A DNA stretch of 64,000 nt, taken from positions 79,908,716 to 79,972,715 of the forward strand of contig NC_088171.1 of the NCBI RefSeq assembly GCF_028769735.1. Direction: 5' to 3'. How positions within the stretch are numbered: the stretch's first letter is position 1; each line of letters starts with the position of its first letter. The DNA is from Zonotrichia leucophrys gambelii. Taxonomy: Eukaryota; Chordata; Aves; Passeriformes; Passerellidae. Under the pieces are notes generated by a model. It did no database searches. It saw only the letters and a list, made by a program, of their open reading frames with translations, and was not told the origin of the DNA. The translations under genes were made by a program, and so were the position numbers. This document shows, in pieces, positions 25,401 to 39,730 of this stretch.

Positions 25401-26898
25401 AGTTATGGCTCATTTGGCAGGCAATTTCCAACCCAGGAAACCCTTTATTAAGACAACTGTTAAGCCTTTCAAGCTGAAACTGAGAAAATGCTCCTGAGCT
25501 GTGATGTTCAGCTGAAAGGAAGCAGGAATGGATTCACTGTTCTTCTGATCTGCCTGTGTTGTACATAGAACCACTCTCCAAACAAACCAGCAGAAGTTTA
25601 TACCCCTGAAGGTGTGGATTCAGCACATGAATTAAATGCAATCACTTTCTGCTCTATAACTCATGGATTTATCTTGAAAATCATGATTTACCTTTTTATT
25701 ATCCTGAAAATTTATTAGGTTTGAGTTCTACTTGGGTTTTTGCTACAATGATCTCTACACTGATAAAGCAATACTCAATTTTGTAGTTTTGGTTTGATAT
25801 TTAATATCTGAGCATACAATAATCACACATTATTTGTTTAAAAATGCATTAGATGAAAGACGAGTGATTCATACATTCTGGATTTCTCAATCACATAATT
25901 TTATAACAACTAAAGACTCCTCCTTTTTGCACATATCTAATTCAGTGAAAATAGGCAAAGTTCTAAGTATATATTACTTTGAAGTAAAAACAGCAAAAGT
26001 CCAATGAGGATTGAAGGCAATATTGGAGTATCAATGGCAACAAAAAGATTGTTTTAAACTTAATGCATACATTTTCATGAAGAGTTATTTTAAGTTTATG
26101 GAAGGACAACAAATATTTTTAAGTCCTTTACCGTGAGTCTATACTTAATTAGTGGGCTGGATTTTTTTCAGACTCTACTTTTGCTGGATCCTATCCAGTC
26201 TCATACAACAAAGTTACTCTGTGACTTTTGCTTTTGATTCAATATTTTTATTCTTAGTCTTGTTGGAAAAATCTCATATGTTGAGGTATATTATAAAATG
26301 ATAACAAAACATCCTCCATTTCTCCCTAAAACAAAAACACATAATTCTGGCAATTTAATAAAGGTGGAAAAGAGCAATTTTTTTAAATAAGTCAGAAGAA
26401 AATAATACTCCAGCTTTTAGCTTACACTTAAACATTTAAATTAAATAACGAATATGAAGACTTTGTAATTTAATCACCATTTAATAATATTAATATTTTA
26501 TTATTAATTTAATATTAAATGGATTCAATAGATTGAAATCTATAGAACAAAAAGAATAGAAACACAGACATACCTTGCACTCCAAAAGGTGTAGGGATTA
26601 ATATACTTACCCTGTAAAAAGAAAAAAAAAACTAACAAGACAACCCAACCCCACAGCAAGATTGAAATTGTCTTTTAGCAAAGCAGGCAAAAAAATCAAA
26701 ATGAGAACATGGATTTAATGGGAATCACTCATAGATACAATTTTAACCAGTTTCACCCAATCCCACAATAAAAGTGACTTGCCTTTTCACAAATGTTATT
26801 TGAAAGACTAAAACAGGGTTGACTGAATAGATCCTTTAATGAGTTTCAGCTAGTGGGCCTGTGAATATCAACAAGCATAGCCAATGACTTTTCTAATT
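22479..26898. other. Non-coding stretch, no gene seen
   Basis: AT-rich sequence. A T/G-rich tract lies near 23720-23760, a 13-bp tandem pair near 23613-23639, and an ATTTAAT-rich patch near 26480-26520. No open frame exceeds about 75 codons or resembles a protein. Confidence 0.55.
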
Positions 26899-27545
26899 CA
26901 CAGAATCACAGGATGGGTCAGGCTGGAAGGGACCACAGTGTCTCATCTGTGCTGCTCAAGCAGAGCCAAATGAGAGCACATTGCGCAGTCTTGTCCAGTT
27001 GGTTCCTGAATATCTCCTGTGAGGGAGATTCCACAATGTCCCTGGGCAATCTGTTGTAGTGTTTGCTCACCCTCACAGTAAAGATATTCCTCATATTTAG
27101 GTGAAACTTCCTGTGCATCTGTTTCTGCCTGTTACCTCATGTCCATTTGCTTGGCACCACTGAACAGAGCCTGGCTCCATCCTCTGACATCCTCTGACAC
27201 TCTCCCTCAGATACTGACAGTCACTTATGAGATGTCCCTCAGTCATCTCCTCTTGAGGCTGACAGGCCCAGTTCTCATGGTTTGTCTTAAGAGAGATGTT
27301 CCAGTATTCTCATCATCTTTTTTGCCCTGCACTGGATCTGCTCCAAGAGCTCTTGTGCTGAGGAGTCCACAAGTGGACACAGGGCTCCAGATGGGGCCTC
27401 ACCAGGGCTGAGTAGAGGGGCAGGATCACCTCCCTTGACCTGCTCTTCCTAATGCATCCAAGGATACCTTTGGCCCTCTGGGCCACAAGGGCATTTCTGG
27501 TTCATAGACATCTTGTTGTCCACCAGGACCCCCAGGTCATCCTGG
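26899..27545 (-). mobile_element. CR1 LINE, antisense
   Basis: A well-preserved antisense CR1 of about 650 bases. It begins with CACAGAATCACAGGATGGGT, the 3' terminus in antisense, then AGGCTGGAAGGGACCACAGT. TTCCACAATGTCCCTGGGCA and CTCCAGATGGGGCCTCACCA follow. It finishes with AGGGGCAGGATCACCTCCCT, TTTGGCCCTCTGGGCCACAA and GTCCACCAGGACCCCCAGGT. This covers the 3' UTR and the C-terminal part of ORF2. The apparent open frames at 26918-27118 (minus) and 27139-27411 (plus) are frames within the element and are not genes. Confidence 0.93.
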
Positions 27546-29525
27546 TTTTAAGAATTGCTTCGTTTTTGTTCAAGTTCAGTCATTGTATGAGTTGAATGGT
27601 GAGGTTTTCTTCCCTGGCTATTCTTATTTATATACACAGATAACTCTGCTTTTCATTAAGGTAACCAACACAAAGGCAAAGTTTTGAAAGAAAATGTATG
27701 AGGCTAAACTATAAATAAGGCAGAAGCACCTTATTCTGCACATCTTATTCTGCGCCTCTTCCAAACTCGTATGTTAGGTAAAGGTTCTTTCCCATTTCAA
27801 AACTACCTTTTCACTATCCTTCCAGCTCTTATTTTACATTGGGTTCTTTCTTTTCCCATCATTTAATTTGAACAGGAAGAAAGAATAATTTTTTTGTTTT
27901 ATTTATGAGAGACAGTTTTCTTTAATTTCAAAATTTCATTGGGACACACCTTTAAACCACTTATTACTGTTGCAACTTCAGTCAATGAAAGAAGATAATA
28001 ATTTTTAGTAACTTTCAAGTGTATAAATAATTATACAAATATATTAGCTAAAATTACTTTTATTAATGCCTACATATATTTACCAAGGAATAAGAATCTT
28101 GTTCTTTTTCAGAAGCTGGGTGGTCTTACCTACCTTAAATGTATGGAAGTCCATCCTTGTTGGTATGCAGGGATATTGTAATTCTCAGCATTCAAGGCTG
28201 AACAGAGAAATGTACAAGTTTATTTTTCACACATCATTTGGGTGGTGGCCATAGCTGGTGGCCAAAGCTGGGTCATGAGAGTAAATGAATACATTGCATA
28301 GTACTGAACTGAACCACTGACTTGCTTGGTGAAATTCCTAGCACTTGCAGAAAGGTAGGGAAAAAAACAGTGCAAAGATATCCATACTTTTCCCCGCTTT
28401 ATCATCCCCTTCCTTCATGTCTACTTTTGTTTGAAAGAATCTTCAGTAATATGTCATGTTTTTCAGGCTTGAGGGCTGCTGCCTGTGAGATATCAATAAG
28501 GACACATTCCTAATAGACATCTCAGAGTTCATCCATCTGAACATTTCAGTTCAGATCAAATGTGATGTGAATGTCCAGCCTATCCCCTCTTCCTACATTA
28601 GGCTTCACATCAAAGACTATGATCTTCAAGAACATGACCTGGATTCTTCTTAAATAAAATGAAATCTAAAGATGTGCTTCAGAAGTGCATGAGAAGTACA
28701 TTTAAATTGCTAATAGACTCAGCCTGTGGGATACAACTAGAGCAAGTCCTCCATACCCCTGTGAAATGCAGCATTCAGCAACAGGTATTTTTCTTGTAGT
28801 TAAATAAATTGGGCAAACAGGCTTCCAAGAAGGCCCTGGAAGAGCCTTCAAGAAAACACCTATTGGAGGTGGGAGAGGAGCTCCAGAACTCATCAGCTCG
28901 TACAGCAGTGATCAGTGTCAGCCATGTGAGATTCTGATGACCTTCAGAGAGGAGTTGGAGGTATAAACACCCTGTATTTGGGGCTTTCTGGGCACTGCTA
29001 CTCCAGCCCTGCTTGATCAGCACAGGCTATATCAGGACAAGAAACCAAACCAGCCATACCCTGAGATTCACACCTACTATAAGAGCAGGAAACTGAGGTG
29101 CATTTTCCCCAATTACCATTCTGCTCCAGATTTACTCCATCCAACCACAGATTTAAGTACACAGTAAACAGAGAATTGCCATGCTGGAATCACCACATAT
29201 TTTAAACTCTTAGTAAGACCTCCTCAAATCCAGATAAATTATTAGGGGTTTGTTCTTTCAGTAAAACTTTTGCTTTTGTTGTTTGTGTTTTGCTTTCTTT
29301 CTTCCCCTCTGAAGTAGAGTCAGTCATTTAATTCCAATATTATTACTTTGTACACTTATGATACCACTGAATTTTCTCTTTCTACTGTAGTAATTAGGAA
29401 TTTACATAACTTGGGATTTTTCTCTTAATTTTATATGCTTGCCTCCTACACCAATTATTTAATTTCTGTAAAGAAATGTTATGACATGAACTTGTCTTCT
29501 AAATACTTCAGTTTAATACTTGGTA

Positions 29526-29575
29526 AGGAAAAAGGAAAAAAAAAGGGGGTGGGGGGAGGGGAGGAAAAAGGGAGG
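29526..29575 (+). repeat. Purine tract with G-quadruplex motif
   Basis: An all-purine stretch, broken by a single T, carries runs of five, six and four G separated by T and A, then GG and a further GGG. This satisfies the common four-run G-quadruplex pattern on the plus strand and is the best such motif in the window. Confidence 0.75.
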
Positions 29576-31380
29576 TTGAAGGAACCAGCCAGACTTTAAA
29601 TTAAAAACCCTACTGAAAATCATGTGAGTACCAATATTAATGAATTTAGCAGTTTTTACCAGCGAACTGTCCTTTAGAAGACACAGTTATTCTATTATAG
29701 TAGGTTGCAACTGTAGTCTCACGCAAAGAAATTTGCGGGGCAAATATTTTAGAGTGACACACTGAGAAAATATTTGGTATCATAATTATTGCATTAATTT
29801 TAAGGCATCCATAAGGAAAAGCAACTGCTTAAATTTCACATGATCTTTCTAATGCAAAATAATGTGATATTACTCAACAGAAATTATTAATTCTTTTAAA
29901 AAGCATTTAAACATTGCATGGGTTCATATGCTATAGAATCTTTGCTTCCAAGGTTGTTTGTTATGCAGCAGAATGTCTTTTTCTGTCTGTCTGTGATATT
30001 CCTTCAATGATATCTACTAGCTTATTTCTGAAATTCCCAGACGTATGGATGCATGTTTCCTATTTTTACTAATTAACACAAATAAGCAAAAAGATTTTGC
30101 TAGAAATTGTGATAGTTTAACATTATGGTGGATTTCTACAAATATTAAAACCCAGAATTGTTAAAAGTAGTATTTTATGGTATTTGATTTTCATCTAAGA
30201 ACACTAATTAAATGGGTTTTATTTATCTCTAATGTCAGTACTCTTATATTAAAATTCTATTTTAAATATTTGAATAAAGAATAGTTATATATTTACTTGT
30301 TGTCTGAAAAATTTCCATAAGTAGACCATTTCATAGACACAATTATCCAACAGCAGCAAATTAATTGCAGAGACATAAAGAAAAGCATATTGCTATGCAT
30401 ATTAATACATTATTTTCAGCTTAATAATAGCTATATACTAAAGAGATTGCTAAAAGGAAATACAGGAATATTCAAGACAAATGATCTACTTGGAACATTA
30501 GAAAAAAGTTTTGAAATGGCTTCTTCAATCTTGAACCTGTTACTTGAAGTAGCATTAAAACTTGCTATATCTGAAGGAATTTGTGATTAATTTTTACCCA
30601 TGCTAAACAGATGACGCAGTTTGGTTGGATTATTATGTGGGTATTTAATCTCCTTTTTGTGTTTTTTTTTCTTTTTATAACAATAATATGTAAGTTAAAG
30701 AAAAAGAAGATTAAGTACTAAAAAACCAAATTATTTGCCTTTGAAATCAGATTGCATCACTCCTGTGAGCCACAGCTGTACATTCACATACTTAAAAGTT
30801 ACTAAATGGAGATTTTTAACCCCTTTTATAAGAAGAAACTTCAGAAGAGGGCCAAAATTATGCCTTCACACAATGTCTTTATTGATTTTTTAGACCTTAT
30901 TTGCATTAAAAGCTATTTTCTTTTCTTTATCCTGTGAAAATAAAATTGCTTGAAATTTTTTCTGTTGATAACAAAGTGCTGATTTGCCTTGATGGGAACA
31001 CTTCATGGATATTGAACAGTAAATTAAAGAAATGGTTTCTTAATATTTGATAAGAAAGCTGAAGACTGACTTTAAAACTTGAGAACTATTGTTTTTGATG
31101 TTTCCATGAGAAGAAGAAAACAACTAAATGTATTTTCTTAGTAAATAGAGAAGGGATGAGAACAAAAACAAGTTCAGAACATTTTTGTCGACACATTTCA
31201 CCCTGGGAATAGGACAAAGATAGTTGATTAATAGAAAAGTTGTAATTATTTGGGCATGAAGGAAAGTACACTTTTCAGAAAAGTTGTCATACCAGAATGC
31301 TACTACATGCAATTTTCTAAGGAAAGGTTACTATTTGTAAGGCTTGAGACTGGGAAACAAAGTATTTTGATAGGATTTTA

Positions 31381-31432
31381 GGTAGGGCTCAGATAACTTG
31401 ATTTAAGGTAGGGCTCAGATAACTTGATTTAA
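31381..31432. repeat. 26-bp exact tandem duplication
   Basis: Two identical adjacent copies of a 26-base unit beginning GGTAGGGCTCAGATAACTTG, starting at 31381 and 31407. Identity indicates a recent duplication, or an assembly artefact. Confidence 0.93.
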
Positions 31433-31691
31433 CTTTGAAACGAATTCTCTTCACTTGAGTGAATCACACATTTAAGGCATGATGGCTCTGATTGCTCTTA
31501 GAGATATTGTGGTAGAGTTTCTCATCAATTTTTTAGTAACCTCTTGAAAAATAAGATGCAGCATAATGTAACCTGTCACATCTTATATACTGCTATTCAC
31601 ATACTTGTTTTTTATTGTTTCTACTTAGACTCTGCTATTTCTTTGAATTGTTTATTCCATGTGTATAGACATAGAGAAAATTCTGGACCTG

Positions 31692-31745
31692 TTACAGAAG
31701 AAATTCTGTACAGAAGAAATTCCAGTTACAGAAGAAATTCCAGTA
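31692..31745. repeat. 17-18-bp minisatellite, three copies
   Basis: Three tandem copies of a unit built on ACAGAAGAAATTC with small differences at the unit ends. The short plus-strand frame across it reads as a repeated peptide but has no other coding sign. Confidence 0.9.
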
Positions 31746-34700
31746 CTCATTCAAGTATATAGACATTCACATACACCCCAAAATGAGGCCAAATATTGTC
31801 TGCTAGAACAGGCACCTTCTGCTAATGGATATTGGTAGTTTAACCAAAGCTACAGATAAGTAGCCTCTGCATGAACATTTCTGCGTGAGACAGCTTGGAA
31901 ACTCTAATTAACAAAAATTGTTAACAATATAGGAGATGGGAAGGGGAGGGGAGGTGATGGCATAAACCATTCCAAATAGCTGGAATATTTCTCTTGTCAG
32001 GGGTAGGGATTGTAGAAACCCACACAGGTGATTTTACAATCAATAACAAGGGATGTTCCAAGGCAGATCAATGCCTCTTTCAAAGAAGACAAGAATAGAT
32101 GTTCAGGGGCTTCTCAGAAGAGAACTTGACCCTACAGAGCTGATGGAAACACCCTGACATTTCATTTTCCCAAAGAGAACAAAGGAACCATTCTGAAGCC
32201 AAACAGCTGGTTCTAAGTTCTGCTTGAAGTTCTCTTCTTTGTGTTTGAGTATACCAACAATTTTATTAACCTCTTGAAGCAAGGAAATGTCAATGGAAGA
32301 GGGCAGCTATGACAGTGGAATATGAACCCGTGTCGTCTGCACTGAGAGTAGTTTACAGTGCTAGCCAAGAATTTGTCACTTCTGTGACTGGCTGTGAAAG
32401 CTTTGTGATTTCAAGTGGGAAGAACTGAGAATTTAAAATATGATTCTAAAATCTGATGATTCCCTTGAGAGGGGAGCTGGTCCTTGCAATTATAAAATAT
32501 TAAACAAAAGTAAATACCAGTCGTTGATTACAAAAGAAAAAAAAACCCATTGGTGTTCTTTATAATCTCAAGATGTGAATTTGGAAATGACATTGGAAAA
32601 CAATTTTAAATTGTTCTGCCAGGCACTGAAATACAATTTTGTTTAAAGAGAAACTGTCTTTAGCGATTGATCTAGATTATTTTTCAGGAAAAAAAATCCT
32701 GGTTCTTAATTACTTATTAACAATTTCGCTGATACAGGCTTGCAATGCATTTCAGAAGATCAATTTTAATATTTATGTATAAGATTTTCACAAGAAAACA
32801 AAGGACTATAACTAAAATTTCCTCCCTTCTATTTTGAAGACACATTAGATTTTAATCTAAGGCATATTCTCATGGTGCTTTCTTCCATAATTCAATCAGA
32901 TATTAAATGTTGAGGTAGCAGGAGGCTCACCATTAGATGAAAGTGATTCAGTAATTATTAACAGGCATATGCTGTAATCCTGTCCTCTTAAGCACTGCAT
33001 AAACTTCTAGAATTTCCAGAACCTTAAAACTAGATATGTATACTCATTTCTGTTTCTTCATTTTTTGGCCAATCTTTCTTTTCCTGAAGGTCCCTCATTT
33101 GATCTCTTTTCCATTCCCATTCACATGAGAGTATTCCACAATATTAAAAGCTAGCAGAAAGTCTGTTCTTCAGCTGTTCTTGGGTATTGGAAAAGAATAC
33201 TTGCTTATGTCTGAAGAAGAACCTGTCATTATAATCTGAATCTATCTTCTGAACCTAAGAAATGTCATATTGCTTTAAACCAGAGATCAACATGACCTGT
33301 ATCCCATTTTCAACTGTACTACAAGCAGATACTTGTGAAAGGGTAAATAACAAAGGAAGCACACAAATATTGTCTGTGAAATATATTGCCTGTCTTCAAC
33401 AACCTGCAATTCAGTCTGAAGTATTTGTCACCATGAATTTCTAGGTAAAAGTGTCACTCTGGATTTCTCTTCCGTCAATTTATTTGTCCACTCATTTCAA
33501 GTCCATGTAAATAAATGTGATATACACAACAGTGGTGGCAAGTAATTAACTGGTTAATTACAGGTCAACTTTTTTTACTTGCTTTGAATCTGTCACTTGA
33601 TAGATTAATTTGATTGTACCCATTCCTTTTACTGGAACAGAGAGTGAATAGCTAACACCTTTTCTTTATTCACTAAGTCCCATTTATCTCCCTTTAATGA
33701 CATTCAAGCTAAATTAAAACCAAATTTATTTAGAAACTTCTTCATATAGTAAACAACTACTTACATTTAATCAGTCTTGCTGACCTTCTGACAACCTTTA
33801 TGAATTTAAGGTTCAACCAGACTGCACATGTCATTCTAAGTGTGAAGTCAACAATAGTGTGATAGTTCTCTCAGTTTCATTCTCCTACTTTTTAATACTT
33901 CCTAAGATTAAATTTGCCTTTTACCTACAATCTTAAAAAAGGGGAAACAGTGATTTCTCATTCATCTGAGATAAATGTAGAATTAACATACCCAAAGGAT
34001 CCCTATTTGCTAATAAGTGATCTTTCATGACCTGGGAGTCCATAATTATTCAATGGAATCATCATCAGTGGAACATCTTAAGTTCTTTTCGGTCAACCAA
34101 GAGTACTAAGCTGCTCTATTGTACTCAGACAACTTATACTTCTGACTTAGGGTTCAAGTAGATATATTGAGTAATGATATCCTAGTGGCTCTGTCATGAT
34201 CCAGTTAGCTGCACAAAAAAATTTCCAGCTTAGGAGACAAGGAAAGGAAGCACTGTCAGATTTCTGCTGCTAATTTTCAGAAGAGGTGAATGACTCACTG
34301 AAAAAAGTCAAATTTCTCTTAACTCTGCTACAGCCGTGTTTTGGAAGATACTCAATACCATTGGTCCAGTTTCCTCTGGTCCATACCCTAAGGAGGTACA
34401 GAGAGCTCTATCTCAGCACCCCAGAGTTAGTGAGCCATCTAAAGAAATAATATATGTGATTAAAGAGAGTGACAGAAGCATCAGCCGGATGTGTCTATCT
34501 TACATCTAACCCCAGTTTTCAGCTCTCAACCTGAAGTACATTCTGGATGTATAGCCAGCCCCATTGAGCACCTAAGCATGCAACTATTAACTGTTGCCCA
34601 AAAACAAGCTGGCAGCTCTTATTGTGAAACATAATGGAAAGCTTTTACTGTTTTATAATAATTCTGAGTGCAGAAATATCAAAATAAGCAGAATTTGTTT

Positions 34701-36954
34701 TTTGACTGATGAATAAAAATTAATCAATGAGGCATCTCAGTTGTAACATAAGATATTTTTAAATTATCAAGCTTAATAACAGTTGCTAAACATATCTGGT
34801 ATTTTCCTCTGTTAATCAGTACATTAGAATTTAGTCTGGTTTTAATCTCATTAATTCAGAGAACATCCTTCTACTTAAAATCATGGTCTTATGAGCATTT
34901 TATATGCAATACCTTTTACCACATCCCTTCCAGTCTGTGTTACCACAGCAGAAGTTCATAAGAGAACTGATGGTTAACGACTCTTCTACACCCTGCAAAC
35001 CAATACTATGGTGAGAAATATAAACTACTAGCTCAAACCTGGCAACTGAGAAAATCAAAACTTGCTGTTATGTAACTTTGTGACAAATGTGGTTTGTCCT
35101 CCAAGAATTCCTCCATCAATAGAAACAATTTATTTCTTTTGAGATAGTTATCTATTTTACATCTAGCAAAAGTTTTGGGAAGTGCATCAGTAGTTTCAGC
35201 TTGTGGACAAGCATTTACAAATAGATTGAATTTCTCTTCCCATTACTTCATCACATTAGGCTTGATAAAAAATTTGCTGAGAATATGAGGATTGTCCAAA
35301 CTGAGGTGGAGTGAAGGATTTTGTGCAGGAAAAGCATTAAATTCCTTCAGCCTTTGAAATCATAAACAAAGTGAACAAAAGATGGAATAGGGCCTTGCAC
35401 CCGCAGTTGCTACGAGCTAATTCTCTCAACCCTTATTGAGACTCTTGCACAATCAAATAATAAAATAATTGCAGTTTATTTTTTTCACCAGAAACTGTAG
35501 TTTCAATCTAGCAGTATGAAAGATGAAAGAGAAAAATTTTATTCTTGGGCATCTCCCTGCTGAATATCCTGAGCTATCATTGCTGGTAAGGATTTCATCT
35601 GCTCTTTGTTCTCCTTCTTTGGGGTTTCTTCTGTCTTACTTGTGGATTAGCTTTCCACCTTGTATGATCTACCAAGTCACAAGATTTACCAGCCTCTTTT
35701 CTTGTAGTGGACAATGTGCTAGTTCAGGGATCCAGGAGTTACTTGTACAGCCAATATAGAAGCTTGTTATACCCATAAATTCAAAGTGTACTTGGCAGGC
35801 TGTAACCAATATTTGCTTTTTCTTGAAGACCTAAAAATAACATACTGAAATAGTTAAACAGTGACAATGTATAACAAAAGGTTAAATAGAGGTTTGTGGT
35901 ACAATTTCACAAACAGGGTACAGAATTAGATGTGAGTGTAGCAAAATTTGCAAGATATGACCAAAGGATGTAGAAGACACATGAGACATACCTTGTGAAA
36001 TAGAAGCCCTCCTCTAGAAGCAGCTGGAAAGATATCTGATGGACACAAAAGAAGCCTTTCCTAAAGTCTTAAAATGATGTTAGTCTTTATGGGGACCTGA
36101 TGACATCACACCCTTATTTTTTTGTGAAAGAGGTCAGGACTATAGAAAAGTCAACAATAAATGAGAAAGGATGGGGAAGAAAGATGATGCCCACTCTGCT
36201 TCATGCTTCCCTCAAACCTGATCAAGGACCACAGCCATCAATGCTCAGCTACACAACATGAGCTCTAAGGTACTGTACATTCACAACTGTTAAATCTCCG
36301 TATTCTCTCCAGCCTTCTAGACCTGTTTTGACTCAGAGAAACCCAACTGTCCCCTATAATTAAGGTACATTCAAAATTTGAATTTGTAAAGTAGTGTAAC
36401 AATATCCTTTAGGTTTATTCTATGTTCATTTTCCAATAACTTCTAACGTACGCTTTGAATTGTTGCTGATTATTATCGTTGTATTACAGGCCTTTCTATT
36501 TTGGCCCTAGAACTCACTCTTGAGTGAGAATGACAAACTCAGAGAGAATAATTTTATAAATGAATTAGGAATGTTACCCCCTTGTGTGCATTACTTGACC
36601 TTTATTGATACAAAATATCACTTGCTATTTTACTGTCTAATCACACAGTCTCTTGAATGACCTTTTGGGATTCTTAACCATTAACCCCTTTTTTACCACC
36701 TTATTTAGCATAATGTCTTTATGAAAACCACTTCAGTAGTTTCTCTTTTTCCTAATAATATTTAATATGTTGAACATTATATCTGCCAGTCAAAGTTCCT
36801 GTGCACTGCATAGGATGACCTCCTTTTACTTGAAAGAAACTTCATCCTGTTCTCTGCTCTAAACTACTTTTCAGTTGTGACAAGATTTTCCATCTGAAAA
36901 AATAATTGCCTTGAAAGAGAAATCTGAAAGTTATGGTCTGGAAAAATTCAGGTA

Positions 36955-37297
36955 AGTATATCATAGCATTGTTAACACTGGAAAATATCTGTCAGATCAA
37001 GTCCAACCATCAGCCTAGTATGACCTTCACGTTCCCCACTAAACCATGTACTCAAGTGTCATGGCCACACGTACTTTCTATGCTTCCATGGATGGTCACT
37101 CCATCACTTCACTTTGGGTATTCTGTTTCAGTGCTCACAATCTATTCTATGAAGAAATTTTTTCTAATATCTAATCTAAACCACCCCTGGAACCATTTGA
37201 TGCCATTTCCTCTTCTCCTGCCACATGTTACTTGGGAGAAAAGGCTGACTCCCACCTGACTACAACCTTCTTTCAGGTATTTGTAGAGAACAATAGG
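36955..37297 (-). mobile_element. CR1 LINE 3' end, antisense, diverged
   Basis: An older antisense CR1 tail. The matching order is CTGTCAGATCAAGTCCAACC, then CCACTAAACCATGTACTCAA and TCCATGGATGGTCACTCCAT. GCCATTTCCTCTTCTCCTGC, GACTCCCACCTGACTACAAC and TTTCAGGTATTTGTAGAGA follow. Substitutions are frequent. The 108-codon plus-strand frame here is an accident of the repeat. Confidence 0.85.
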
Positions 37298-39730
37298 GTT
37301 TAGTGGTGGGCTTGGCATTGCTGGGTCAATTCCCTCTGTGAGACATCATCACAGAGGCTTAAAGAGTCAGAAGCTGGAATGTTGGACCCTTACAAAAATG
37401 GGAATCTTGTTGTAAAAGAGAAAAAAATGCTGTGACTTGGTAATATCTACTATTATACAGAGGCTTTACTCCAACCTTATTTCCAATGGTTTTCCCCCTT
37501 CTCTTTTGCTCATATTTCCCTCTACTTTGCTTTAAAGTCAGAGCTTATAATGGCCTGTCAGGAACAAAACTCCTGTTTATACAAAGTTTGGAAAGAGGAT
37601 AACAGAACAGATGACCATGTTGAAGCAAGCATAAAGAGGACGAGGGAAAATGCAGTATTCTCAAATGGCAAGCTGAACAAGCATAAAGAGGACGAGGGAA
37701 AATGCAGTATTCTTCAAAATGGCAAGGCAGACAAACACTGGTGACCTTCAGGCCAACTGTCTCCAAAGTTGGTGCAGTTACACCAGAATGTTTATTTTTA
37801 ATTTTGTTCTCTAATAAAGCAGCAGCATTTTTCAATCTCAAAAAAGTCATCTCTATTTACTCAGCTGTATCATTGCTATTAATCATTGATAGATTCACAC
37901 AATGTTTTACAACTAGAGACATATTCTGTACCTAAAAGTGTTCAGGAACAGAAGATAAATTATATTCTGATAAAGAAACACCTGAGAGATTCAGGAGATA
38001 TTACAACAGAAGAAACAAAATATGTTTCCAATAAGTATTTCCAAGAGGGATTAAAAGAGAAGGGAGTTTTTCAGTAGAGCAAGGCTTTACTTAGTAATAA
38101 TTACCTATCTATTTCTGTAGTTGACTGGAAAAGTTTGCTCAGGTCAAAGAAAAACACTGATAATTATAAGTCCAACAAAATCATTATGCTGCATTAACTC
38201 TAAGGGAAAAAATATTCCCATTCAATCTTATTTCTCAATTTTGTTCTAATTCTCAATTTTGTCTTATAAGTACCAGTGAATACTACTCTGACAGTCTCAA
38301 TGGCATACTATGAAATTAACAATTTCTATTTCAATTTATGTCTTTTTCATTCCACCATGAAAAATTGTCACCACAAAAATGCTGATCTAGCAATTTCATG
38401 AAAGTGTGAAAGTTTTTGTTTGTTTATTTCCATCAATTGTATCAGTCTTTCCACTTTTCCACTTTTACAAGTCTTTCTAATCATCATTCTTATTTTATTA
38501 TTTAGGAAAAAAACTATTAATAAGTTGGTTGAGGGTTTTTTTCTTCTTGTTAATTAAGAAGAGATGTGAAGCAAATTCAGAGGTAAAGTGCAAGGGCTTT
38601 TTAGTTTGGAATTTCTGTGACACAAACAGTATTCAGGACAAGAAGAACAGAAAATTAAGGGTTTCTATTTGAAATGAAGAAATATAAGAAGCTTGTAGTA
38701 CCATCAAGATCTGAAATGCAGTATAGCACAGACATCTAGAAAAAAAAGGTTGTAGGCAGATGTACTTTTGCTGATTTGTTACCCAGACCTTTCATGCATG
38801 TTAAAAATTACAGCCATTTCTTAAATACATGAAGTCATCACCCATTCCTAATGCAGAATATTTATTTCTCAGCTATTTCCTTTTCACTTACAGTTCAGGT
38901 CACCTGTTTTTTGGAGAAAATTCAAAACCATTTATCTTCTGAGAGTTTTGAAGTCTCCATCAATTTTGAACATAAGTTCTCAAAAAATTTACTTGCTCAA
39001 AAAAAAAAAAATCAACACAAAGCAGAGACCAAGAGGCAATATATATATCTCTGAATAAAAACAGAGACATAAATATAGATTTCAGAGACATACACAAAGT
39101 AGTTCCCTTAAGGAATCCATCATTCAGTATAGGAAAAAACTATAATCAAATAGAGTGGGCCATGGATTGATTCCTTCACTTGCAATTTTTTGCAACAAAT
39201 GGTGCAAAGTTTGTAAAGAACAGAGTTTCTTACATAGCATATTTCAAGTTCATTTTCTATGGAGAACTATCCTTTCCACTAATGTAAACATGGATCTTCA
39301 GTGAAAAATGTCTGACTATTACAGTAAGACAATGATTTTTTCATTTGATCACCTCAACACTGCCTGAAGACTGAATACTGGAATCTCCCCCCGCGATATT
39401 TTTTTTATCAGTGTAATTTGAGAATAGCTTCATTACAGCACATGTACCTATAAGCATCTTTAATTTTGCAATCAAAAGGCAATGGTTGTAAGATTTAAGG
39501 TAATTACACTATCATAAGAGAAGATGAGAATATCTTTAGCCATCCTCCTCCATGTTGGTCCTAAGAGTGAAGAAAATTAAAAAAACTTAATAGATTTTCC
39601 TTTCTTTAATATTCTGTGGGTAATACCAATTGTTAAAAAAGAGCACATCCTGGATCAACTAACATAGACATTACTAAATAGAAGCATATCCCTGAGAAAC
39701 CGAAACAGATTAAATTATTTTTCTGAGGAT
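37298..39730. other. Non-coding stretch, no gene seen
   Basis: AT-rich sequence with the 52-bp duplication listed separately and a short repeated TTCTCAATTTTGT (38232-38244 and 38250-38262). Open frames (up to 101 codons, minus strand, 37545-37850) overlap frames on the other strand and include the duplication, so I do not treat them as genes. Confidence 0.55.
37626..37732. repeat. 52-bp tandem duplication
   Basis: Two adjacent copies of a unit containing CATAAAGAGGACGAGGGAAA, starting at 37626 and 37678. The second copy has small insertions and its end diverges. Confidence 0.88.

Larger units (their letters stand above)
27546..36954. other. Long AT-rich non-coding stretch, no gene seen
   Basis: More than 9 kb without a recognisable gene or large repeat. 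The content I can support is a G-run tract (29526-29575) and three small tandem repeats (31381-31432 and 31692-31745 listed separately, plus a purine/G-run patch near 31931-31955). A moderately complex patch at 28700-29060 has short frames on the minus strand with no known match. Confidence 0.55.
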
